64,000 nt of DNA, taken from NCBI GenBank assembly GCA_023386815.1, contig JAEWIZ010000004.1, positions 50,468 to 114,467 on the forward strand. Reading direction: 5' to 3'. This document shows positions 26,734 through 34,124 of this stretch, piece by piece. The DNA is from Bacillota bacterium (GTDB lineage Bacteria; Bacillota; Clostridia; Lachnospirales; Lachnospiraceae). The translations under genes were made by a program, and so were the position numbers. The notes under the pieces were generated by a model that worked only from the letters and a program-made list of their open reading frames with translations, was not told the DNA's origin and ran no database searches. Each line of letters opens with the position of its first letter. The stretch's first letter is position 1.

Positions 26734-26945
26734 AATGTCTATTACCATTAATATCATGGAAAAACCATCCATGATATATGGCACTTCGTGCCAAGGATGC
26801 GCACTCTCTGCGTTCGGCGCTATGATATAATGTCTATTGACATTAATATCATGGAAAAACCATCCATGATATTGGCACTTCGTGCCAGGGATGCGCACTC
26901 TCTGCGTTCGGCGCTATGATATAATGTCTATTGACATTATATCAT
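26734..26945. repeat. Tandem palindromic intergenic repeat, 2.2 copies of a 94-95-bp unit
   Basis: Units start at 26734 and 26829, and a partial third at 26923. Each unit contains several hairpins: ATATCATGGaaaaaCCATCCATGATAT-like arms, TGGCACTTCGTGCCA, GCGC...GCGC, and (in the second unit) ATGTCTATTGACAT. Units differ by a few point changes and one base of length. They lie between the guanylate-kinase-like gene and yaaR inside a same-strand operon, so they are transcribed and would fold into stacked stem-loops. Not CRISPR: no unique spacers and the unit is too long. Possibly a REP/MITE-like family. Confidence 0.85.
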
Positions 26946-26954
26946 ACAATCCCC

Positions 26955-27548
26955 CTACTTTACAGTATAATTTTTGATGGCGGTGATTACCTCCGATAGA
27001 CAGGTGTTGATATCATGATTGTTATATCGTTTTATTATCCCAGCATTTTTTAGATTTTCCTCCGAGAAGTCCTCTTCATCTGCCAAATACCGCCTGCACA
27101 TCTCTGCATATTTCGGATGTTCCTGCTTTTGCTCTCTTTTTAAGGCCCGCATTAAACGGACTCCGTCCTCTACCTCAATATAAAGCGGAACTACCTGGTT
27201 CTGGCCAAAATATTCACGAATTTGTTCATAGGTCTCTATGGTTCCTATCATTAAATAATCCGCTTCTTGTAGATTAATCTGGCCATCATTGACGGTAAAA
27301 TAATGCCATATACCATGGATTGTTTGATAAGAACGATGCTCAATAATCTTCTTCTGTCTTTGCAACTCTATTAAAGTATCCTCATTGACAAAATAATATT
27401 CTACTCCATCTTCTTCCGACTTTCGAATTGGCCTTGTTGTATACATTACTGCTGTTTTTAGATTTAGCTCCTCACATTCCATCAATTTTTTGTATATGGT
27501 ATCTTTCCCTGTTGAGCTTTTTCCCATGACGATAAATATCTTACCCAT
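26955..27548 (-). CDS. Guanylate-kinase-like P-loop protein at the tmk position
   Basis: A 197-aa P-loop kinase with GKSSTGKDT (Walker A, residues 9-17) and YTTRPIRKSEEDGVEYYFV, which matches guanylate kinase TTRPxRxxExxGxxYxFv. The rest is divergent from canonical Gmk. In Bacillus this position between the decarboxylase and yaaR-holB holds thymidylate kinase; this protein lacks Tmk motifs. It may be a nucleotide kinase of altered specificity or a regulatory homologue. It is downstream of the decarboxylase with a 30-nt gap. Specificity is not provable here. Confidence 0.75.
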   Translation of the reverse strand: MGKIFIVMGKSSTGKDTIYKKLMECEELNLKTAVMYTTRPIRKSEEDGVEYYFVNEDTLIELQRQKKIIEHRSYQTIHGIWHYFTVNDGQINLQEADYLMIGTIETYEQIREYFGQNQVVPLYIEVEDGVRLMRALKREQKQEHPKYAEMCRRYLADEEDFSEENLKNAGIIKRYNNHDINTCLSEVITAIKNYTVK

Positions 27549-27578
27549 GATCTTCCTTTCCCTAATACAATCTTCACT

Positions 27579-29015
27579 CTATTTTGTCACAACCTCAATC
27601 TCATCCATTCCTTCACCAATAAGACCTGTAATTGTGAATCCTTCTTGTTTAATTCTATCTATATAATTCACTAAATCCCTACTAATTCTTTCTCCTGGCA
27701 CAAGTAAGGGTACTCCAGGTGGAAACTGACTAATGAATGCTGCCGAAATTCCACCGGCACTGTCGCCTAATTTTACTGCATTCGAACAGCTCTCCATAGC
27801 CTCTGTGGGTAGCATAACTATTTCAGGAGCAGATTCGTGACAGGCCTCATAGCCAGATAATACTTGTCCTTTATTTTCTATTGGTAAATTCAACATACCA
27901 TCAATCACTTGAAGAGCCTTTGAAAAACGCTCCAAACCTTCTTTGGTGTCTGCTATGCTGGTCATCCCCAGTAGATAATCAGGTGCTGCCATCTCCAGCT
28001 CAATATGGAATTGCTCCCGGAGCATGGTCTGAAGCTCCTGGCCCGTTAGGCCTGAACCTTTTAGAGCTATCGTTAATTTTGATTGGTCAAAATCGTATAC
28101 TCCATACTTACCTACTATCGAATGATCTGCTATCTGCAAGCAATTTAACCCTCTCATCGAAGCGTAAAAGTCTTGCAATAAAGCAGTATATTTTTCAAAA
28201 AGCTCCTTGCCTTGCTCCTCCAGTAAACTGAGGCACCGATCGATTCCTGCCATTATCACATAAGAAGGACTGCTGCTTTGATAAACTGCTAGATATTTTT
28301 GCAGCTTACCATACAACTCCTCCCGGTTACAGTGCAGCACTGCAGACTGGGTCATTGCCGGTAACGTCTTATGCAAACTTTGAATAATAATATCCGCATC
28401 CTGTGTAACTGCACTTTTGGGAAAGGAATTATGAAATCCAAAATGTGCTCCATGAGCTTCATCCACTAAAAGTAGCGCCTGATAACGATGAACTATTTCC
28501 GCTATTGCCTTAATATCAGAAACAACTCCTTCATAGGTCGGAGAAGTGATGACCACCAGGCGAATCTCTGGGTGTTTCATCAACAGGTCCTCAATATTTT
28601 CAGGAAGAATTCCACCGTTTATGGGTAGCTGGTCCACTTTCTGTGGATAGCAATAGATCGGCTTAAGTCCTCTAAGCATTGCCGCATGATATACGGATTT
28701 ATGAGAATTTCTCGCAATTAATATAGTGTCTCCCTGTTTTGTAGCTGCAGATATCCCCGCTAACAGTCCTGATGTACTTCCATTTACAAGAGGGAAGGAT
28801 TTCTTAGCTCCATAGAAAGCAGCTAATCTCTCAGACAGATCCCTTAGTACTTCTTCTGGCTGATGAAGATTATCAAAGCCCTCAATCTCTGTGATATCAA
28901 TCCCATAGGGATTGTCCATCTGCATTAGCTGTGTATTCCTTTTATGTCCAGGCATATGCATTGGATAATAATCCTGTTTTGTATAAGAAATTAGTTGTTT
29001 ATATAATCCATCCAA
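27579..29015 (-). CDS. Orn/Lys/Arg decarboxylase family, PLP-dependent (YaaO-like)
   Basis: A 478-aa PLP enzyme. YYPMHMPGHKRN, LVNGSTSGLLAGISA, VDEAHGAHFGFH (Asp185) and the PLP lysine Lys216 in QSLHKTLPAMTQ are present. The C-terminal region includes PPGVPLLVPGE. It belongs to the short wingless branch of the family, and YaaO of Bacillus occupies the same genomic spot. The amino acid substrate (arginine, lysine or ornithine) is not evident. The ribosome site is weak; the first ATG is used. Confidence 0.88.
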   Translation of the reverse strand: MDGLYKQLISYTKQDYYPMHMPGHKRNTQLMQMDNPYGIDITEIEGFDNLHQPEEVLRDLSERLAAFYGAKKSFPLVNGSTSGLLAGISAATKQGDTILIARNSHKSVYHAAMLRGLKPIYCYPQKVDQLPINGGILPENIEDLLMKHPEIRLVVITSPTYEGVVSDIKAIAEIVHRYQALLLVDEAHGAHFGFHNSFPKSAVTQDADIIIQSLHKTLPAMTQSAVLHCNREELYGKLQKYLAVYQSSSPSYVIMAGIDRCLSLLEEQGKELFEKYTALLQDFYASMRGLNCLQIADHSIVGKYGVYDFDQSKLTIALKGSGLTGQELQTMLREQFHIELEMAAPDYLLGMTSIADTKEGLERFSKALQVIDGMLNLPIENKGQVLSGYEACHESAPEIVMLPTEAMESCSNAVKLGDSAGGISAAFISQFPPGVPLLVPGERISRDLVNYIDRIKQEGFTITGLIGEGMDEIEVVTK

Positions 29016-29283
29016 CGGTTACTATGCCTACTTTCTTACATTTTTTATTAATGTTATACTTTTCCATACAATTTTACTATATACTAAGTTTTGTAGAAAA
29101 ACAAGTTTTCCTGCGAAAAAGCCTTCTTCTCATATCTGGCTAGTCACTGCTAAAAAGGATCCCATAAAACGGTAAAGGAGTATGACATTTGTCCATCTTC
29201 CTCACTCAGTCTTATAGAATCCTTTTCAAATTAACCTTTTTATATAATTTAAAAAATAGAAATAAAAATTTGTTACTTTTGAA

Positions 29284-29547
29284 TCAATCAATTTTATCAA
29301 CTTTTTGATGTTCTTCGAGTACCCCATTCAAAAAAGTATAAGGATATTGGGCGCCGCATAAGTTACACTCAATATAAGTTCTAGTGTCCTTTTGTTCTCG
29401 TTTGTCATATAAAAAAGATAAAAATTCCTCATGGTTCTTTAAGCCCGGCGCATCTGAGTCAATTACATAAGAATAAACATAACCTGCTTCATATCGAAGT
29501 GTTAATTTTCTTCCCAAGCATATTGGACATTGATAGGTTGAATGCAT
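29284..29547 (-). CDS. Small zinc-ribbon-like protein
   Basis: An 87-aa protein with two CxxC pairs (CPICLG near residue 7 and CNLCG near 62), the layout of a zinc ribbon. The centre is acidic with no membrane segment. No similarity recognised. It sits alone between the decarboxylase and the lipoprotein gene with no convincing terminator of its own. Confidence 0.5.
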   Translation of the reverse strand: MHSTYQCPICLGRKLTLRYEAGYVYSYVIDSDAPGLKNHEEFLSFLYDKREQKDTRTYIECNLCGAQYPYTFLNGVLEEHQKVDKID

Positions 29548-29654
29548 ATAAATCCCTCTATTCGTTAATATTGCTATTTCAAATACTCTATAACTCTAGC
29601 GTTTCCCAAACCAATAATTATATTCCTTAACTAATAAAAACGAAGCAAAACCAC

Positions 29655-29696
29655 AGCATGCCACGGCATAACTGGAAAGTTATTCTGTGGCATGCT
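29655..29696 (-). terminator. Terminator after the carbohydrate-binding lipoprotein gene
   Basis: AGCATGCCAC (29655-29664) pairs perfectly with GTGGCATGCT (29687-29696), with an inner AT stem. Followed on the minus strand by GTGGTTTTGC, a modest U tract. Confidence 0.6.
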
Positions 29697-29753
29697 ACAA
29701 TAGTTATATGATCATTCCTTCTATTTCTAAAATCATTTTTTTAAATTGCCAGC

Positions 29754-31520
29754 TTAGTTAGGCATTGTTCCTCCGCCATTTCTTCTACCGCCCATTCCTC
29801 CTCCCATACCGCCTGGAAAGCCAGTGTTTCCTTCTCCTGCGGTGGTGGAGACAGAACTTAGAGTAATCTCTGTTGTTTGTTCACCACTGGTTATCGTATA
29901 GGTTGCACCCTTTTGAAGGTCAGGTGAACTTATTACGATGGATTGATACTGCTTTTGCGGTGTGTAAGAAATCACTATATTTCCGTCAGCATCTTTTAAT
30001 GATATCTCCGTTCCCGCTGTACTAGTGGAGGAAAGATTATACAAAACAGAATACTGTGTTGAGGTATCAGAAAACCCTTGAGCCATACCAACGCTTCCTG
30101 CCAACACAGCAGTTCCACCTGTAATATTAGCTGTTCCATTATAATCCATTGCACCGTTACCACCATTTGTAGGGCCGCTTACGTAGATGTTACCACCAGA
30201 AATGTCAATGGATCCGTTCGAATCTATACCATCACCTTCTGCATTAATTGTGACTGTTCCTCCTGTAATCAGAATATAGCAGTTATTATTATTTTCCATC
30301 TCACCGCCACCCATTTTGCCATTCATTCCTCCTTCTTTTCCAGGCTCTCCTCTCATTGCATTCTCATCCGGCATCGTTGCAGAGGCGGTTGCATCCGTTG
30401 AGGAATCAGATGGGGCTGTGATTGTGATTGTTGTCAAATTGTTTGCTGTAATATCAATAGAATCTGCAGCTAAAGTATCTGCCAAATCCTGTGTGGCTGT
30501 GTCTGGCTCAGGAGCTGCTGTACCAGGTTGTAAGATTGTTGAATCTGGCTGTGAAGTCGCACCTGTGGTAGATGTGCTTCCAGCAGCTGCATTTAATCCA
30601 TCATCCTGTGAAGTTATATTGATGGTACCGCCAGCTATGATAATTGCTGTTCCCTCAATCCCTTCCTGGCTGTCGGTAACTGTAATTGTTCCACCTTCAA
30701 TATATACATAACCTTTTGTGGAATCATCACTGTTCTTCGATTGGAGGCCATTTCCTTTCGCTGCACTTAAGGTCAGGGTTCCATCTTTAATTTTCACGCT
30801 ATCCTTACCATTTAGAGTATCCTTTGCTGCCGTTATGTTATAAGTACCGCTGGTTATAACAAGATCATCCTTAGATACAATTCCATGCTTATAGTTTGCT
30901 GTAATATCCAGACTTCCGTTTCCATTTAAGGTAAGATCAGCGGTGCTAAAGATTACACCATCTACCGTATTATCATCGGTTTGAACATATTCTGTACCGT
31001 CAGTTAAAGTATTCTTGGAGTTCTCAGCTAAAGTAATGAACACTTTATCTGCCTTCTTAACATAAATAGGGGCATTATCCATACACTGTATGTTTACACC
31101 ATTTAAGACCAATTGTACCTTTGCTTCATCAGCATTTGCGGCTATTATGATCTGACCGTCTTTCAAAGTTCCGCTGATGATATAAGTACCTTCTTCACTA
31201 ATTGTTAAGATGCTTCCATCTGCTGTTGCGCCTTGGCCCGTTACTTTAATACTGTTTCCGTTTAATGTAATTGTTGTGGCGGTACTTTCATCATAACCAA
31301 CTTCTAAATCTCTTGCTGAAAATTCCGTATCTACTACTATCTCTGATGAGGTATTTATTACCCCTGTTGAGGAAAAATTATCCTCTATAGAGGTGGATGA
31401 ATCGGAAGAGGATGTTCCCTCAGTGCCAGATCCAGAACCGGTACTTGTATTTGAGCAGCCTGTTAAAAGCATCGCTGTGATTAGTAGCGTCGATAATATT
31501 CCTAATACTTTTCTTTTCAT
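29754..31520 (-). CDS. Carbohydrate-binding beta-helix lipoprotein (Cthe_2159-like, DUF4353)
   Basis: A 588-aa secreted lipoprotein. The signal peptide has a lipobox LLTGC (Cys22) followed by a Ser/Thr/Gly linker. Residues about 75-300 and 405-490 are short repeated beta-strand turns (LTLNGNGSLDITANYKHGI, GTLTLSAAKGNGLQSKNSD, GTINITSQDDGLNAAAG) typical of the Cthe_2159 parallel beta-helix, members of which bind acidic polysaccharide. A Met/Gly/Asn-rich spacer (about 385-405) and a Gly-rich tail GNTGFPGGMGGGMGGRRNGG end the protein. Third gene of the VTC-DUF4956 operon; its ligand in this cell is unknown. Confidence 0.82.
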   Translation of the reverse strand: MKRKVLGILSTLLITAMLLTGCSNTSTGSGSGTEGTSSSDSSTSIEDNFSSTGVINTSSEIVVDTEFSARDLEVGYDESTATTITLNGNSIKVTGQGATADGSILTISEEGTYIISGTLKDGQIIIAANADEAKVQLVLNGVNIQCMDNAPIYVKKADKVFITLAENSKNTLTDGTEYVQTDDNTVDGVIFSTADLTLNGNGSLDITANYKHGIVSKDDLVITSGTYNITAAKDTLNGKDSVKIKDGTLTLSAAKGNGLQSKNSDDSTKGYVYIEGGTITVTDSQEGIEGTAIIIAGGTINITSQDDGLNAAAGSTSTTGATSQPDSTILQPGTAAPEPDTATQDLADTLAADSIDITANNLTTITITAPSDSSTDATASATMPDENAMRGEPGKEGGMNGKMGGGEMENNNNCYILITGGTVTINAEGDGIDSNGSIDISGGNIYVSGPTNGGNGAMDYNGTANITGGTAVLAGSVGMAQGFSDTSTQYSVLYNLSSTSTAGTEISLKDADGNIVISYTPQKQYQSIVISSPDLQKGATYTITSGEQTTEITLSSVSTTAGEGNTGFPGGMGGGMGGRRNGGGTMPN

Positions 31521-31541
31521 AGATTATACCTTCTTTCTGTG

Positions 31542-32207
31542 TTATAGTTCCTCTGCCATACTTGAAATCCTGCCACAGGAGATTTCCAGGTTACCGTTCC
31601 TGCAACGAAGTTCATCGATAAGAGCTTTTTCCTTCGCGGGATCTTTTAATAATATCTGGTACTGTAATTTATAAAGACTTCCCATGTTTGAAGTCTTTAC
31701 CCGGATTAACTCGGTTTTCTTTGTATACTCATCAAAAATGTCATTGAATACCTCCATATAATCCAGTCCCTCGGGTATTGTTATCTTTAACTCTTTTTCT
31801 CTTGTTTTCGTTTCACCAAAGCTGGTCGCGTTAAAGAGAACACTTGCGCCTCCTACGATTAATACAAATAATACTGCTACTCCAACATAACCTGTTCCTG
31901 TGGCAAGTCCGACTGCCATTGCCATGAATAAGCTGCTGATTTCCTTTGCACTACCAGGAACTGAGCGAAACCGAATTAAGCTGAAAGCACCCATTACTGC
32001 AACACCTGTTCCCAGGTTACCATTAACCAATAAAATTACGATCTGAACGACCGCTGGTAATAGAGCCATTGTCATTACAAAGCCTTTGCTGCTATGATTA
32101 AATCTTCCATGAACGAAAGCAAGTGCTGTTCCTAAGGCCAAGGATGCAATCGTGCAAATCAGGAAATTTTCCATCGATAAGGTAGTAGTTAAAATAGAAT
32201 TAAGCAT
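31542..32207 (-). CDS. DUF4956 membrane protein
   Basis: A 221-aa protein with four to five N-terminal membrane helices (about 12-30, 42-60, 65-80, 95-125) containing the conserved GVAVMGAFSLIRFRSVPGSAKEISSLFMAMAVGLATGTGYVGVA. The C-terminal ~80 residues are a soluble domain (KELKITIPEGLDYMEVFNDIFDEYTKKTELIRVKT). This is DUF4956, almost always coded beside a VTC-domain gene. It overlaps the upstream VTC gene by 8 nt. Likely the membrane partner of that polymerase-like protein; function unproven. Confidence 0.85.
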   Translation of the reverse strand: MLNSILTTTLSMENFLICTIASLALGTALAFVHGRFNHSSKGFVMTMALLPAVVQIVILLVNGNLGTGVAVMGAFSLIRFRSVPGSAKEISSLFMAMAVGLATGTGYVGVAVLFVLIVGGASVLFNATSFGETKTREKELKITIPEGLDYMEVFNDIFDEYTKKTELIRVKTSNMGSLYKLQYQILLKDPAKEKALIDELRCRNGNLEISCGRISSMAEEL

Positions 32208-32934
32208 ATAATTTCTCTCCTTTTGTACTCGTTTCTCTCTGCATTTCTAGTGATTGAAGATATCCTTTCCCATACTTTGAAAATGATGACGGGAAGATCT
32301 CCAAGTCATTCAAAATATGTGCTAACCATAAGGGCATGGTGCCTGGAATCTTTATTTCCATCAGCCTTTGACCCTCCCCCAGGACCGGATTTCCCCAGGC
32401 TCCGCTTTCCAGCCAAAGTTCTTCCTCTCTCCACAAAATATTATGATCAAAGGTTACTCTAACCTCCGGATGACCAACTTCATACATTGCTACTCTTTCA
32501 TAGGAGATATACATGGAGGGAATTAAGCTCCGGTATGATTTTATAAACCAATCGATCTCCTTCGTTATCTGTGCCTGTTTTTTACTAGGATAGTTATCAT
32601 ATAAATATTGTTCCGCATCTGTCAATTCCATCTTTTCTCTTCTCTTATATACAACTCCTTTGTATTTCTTTTTAATTTCTATGAAGACCTTGTCGCCCTC
32701 CTCCGGTGTTCCGTAACTGCGTAATCTTAGTTTTTCCTTATAAACCGGTTTATCCAGAGAAGTTCTGATGAGCAGATGTTCCGGTGTATCAAAATAAATA
32801 TTGCATATGGTCACTTTTCCAAAGTGATCCACCTCCATTTTCTCTTGAAGCCTTTCACGCAACAAATGATATTTCTCCTCGTCTAACAGATACTTCATCT
32901 CATATCTTTTAAAGGTATCTTGAAAACTACCCAT
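32200..32934 (-). CDS. VTC-domain protein (polyphosphate polymerase-like)
   Basis: A 244-aa protein with the VTC tunnel fold: FKRYEMKYLLDEEKYHLL, YFDTPEHLLIRTSLDKPVYKEKLRLRSYG, FIEIKKKYKGVVYKRREKM, and a late RLMEIKIPGTMPLWL. The basic residues and glutamates of the eukaryotic VTC4 polyphosphate polymerase tunnel have counterparts here. I chose the ATG at 32934 with AGGAGG about 8 nt upstream. Translationally coupled to DUF4956. Bacterial VTC proteins are predicted to make or bind anionic polymers; activity in this protein is not shown. Confidence 0.85.
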   Translation of the reverse strand: MGSFQDTFKRYEMKYLLDEEKYHLLRERLQEKMEVDHFGKVTICNIYFDTPEHLLIRTSLDKPVYKEKLRLRSYGTPEEGDKVFIEIKKKYKGVVYKRREKMELTDAEQYLYDNYPSKKQAQITKEIDWFIKSYRSLIPSMYISYERVAMYEVGHPEVRVTFDHNILWREEELWLESGAWGNPVLGEGQRLMEIKIPGTMPLWLAHILNDLEIFPSSFSKYGKGYLQSLEMQRETSTKGEKLYA

Positions 32935-33281
32935 ATCGTGTCCTCCTATCTGCCCATTATTCCTGGTAGGTTGTGTCGACCTTGTTTCCTGTTGCATCTT
33001 TGTCTATGAACTCATTTTAACGATCCAACTTAAAATGGACTTTAAATTTAACTTTAATTTAACCTTAAACTTGCAAAGATCTTTCATTGTCATATGAGAA
33101 ATGTGATTTTCAAAAATTAAAAAAGTACAAAAAAATAACCTCAAAAAGAGGTTAAATTATATTGCTCTGGATACAGCCTATTCTGAAAATTGAGTTTTTT
33201 TAACTCTACAGTTGCCAGCTTTTATTGGAAGTCCGGCAACAGAGAGTATTTTTTAAGACAGAAAACCAGAAATGAAAACTC
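32935..33281. other. Intergenic region with the SGNH-operon terminator
   Basis: A 347-nt gap holding a terminator at 33126-33160. The rest is AT-rich and should contain the VTC operon promoter. Nothing else seen. Confidence 0.6.
33126..33160 (-). terminator. Terminator of the carbohydrate operon
   Basis: TAACCTC-TTTTT-GAGGTTA followed by TTTTTT on the minus strand, about 130 nt after the SGNH hydrolase stop. Confidence 0.8.
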
Positions 33282-34109
33282 TTAAATCAGGGACTTCATC
33301 CTGCCGGCAATTAAATCTCCTATCCGCTGATAGCCCTGTACGCTACAATGAAGTTGATCCTTATTATAAGGATATGGCACCGACTTATCATACTGCTCTA
33401 ATACCACCTGCTTATTTCTTAGCTGGTAGTAAGCTTCGCCAGGAATGTAGGTTATACGTTCGAGGGATTTTTCCTTTCCCCATTGATCCAGTCGATAGGG
33501 TGAATAGCTGTCATCCTCAGTTCCGGGGCAGGCGCCGTAAACGCTCCAGGTATATTTATTTATACCGCTGTCATGCCAAAGATCCAACACCGGAATACTA
33601 TTCCTCTGTGCTACAGCCTTCATTGTATCAGAAAGCGTCTCTAGGCTTTCTCCGGAGCCTGGCGGGTATTCTCCATAGCCATCCACATCTATATATTGAT
33701 ACCGGCCCGCACAGTGGGGAGTCACAATCAGCAGTCTGCAGGTGAGATTATTAGCCTTTGACAATTCTTTATAAATCCGGTTGATACAGTATTGTGTCAT
33801 CCCGGCGATGGTAGGTTCTGTCTCATCATCAGGAGAATAGCATTCTCCCGGCTTGCCATCCGGATTTTTTCTATTATTATAACCCGCATACAATATGATC
33901 AAATGCATCTGCCGGACCAGCTCTGCCGTTAAAGGCGGCAATATTCCTTCCGCTCCTATGCCTCCGTCCACGATTTCGATCAACCCCAAACCGCCTTTGC
34001 AATGCCGGAACACATTACACCCCAATTCTTCTTCCAGCCTGGTCGTCCATATTCCAGCCTGAGTCATACTATCTCCCAGACATAGCACATTCTTATTCTT
34101 CCAGCTCAT
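33282..34109 (-). CDS. SGNH/GDSL-family hydrolase
   Basis: A 275-aa hydrolase. Block I is VLCLGDSMTQAG (nucleophile Ser14), block III holds YAGYNNRKN (Gly and Asn), and the catalytic Asp251/His254 pair is in DQLHCS near the C-terminus. No signal peptide, so it is intracellular. Such enzymes often deacetylate carbohydrates. As last gene of the ABC/glycosidase cluster, it probably removes acyl groups from an imported oligosaccharide. Confidence 0.8.
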   Translation of the reverse strand: MSWKNKNVLCLGDSMTQAGIWTTRLEEELGCNVFRHCKGGLGLIEIVDGGIGAEGILPPLTAELVRQMHLIILYAGYNNRKNPDGKPGECYSPDDETEPTIAGMTQYCINRIYKELSKANNLTCRLLIVTPHCAGRYQYIDVDGYGEYPPGSGESLETLSDTMKAVAQRNSIPVLDLWHDSGINKYTWSVYGACPGTEDDSYSPYRLDQWGKEKSLERITYIPGEAYYQLRNKQVVLEQYDKSVPYPYNKDQLHCSVQGYQRIGDLIAGRMKSLI

Positions 34110-34124
34110 CGGCTCTCATCCTCT

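Noticed and set aside
26734..26945. CRISPR-like array
   Set aside because: The period is 94-95 bp, there are no unique spacers and no cas genes; it is a palindromic tandem repeat.
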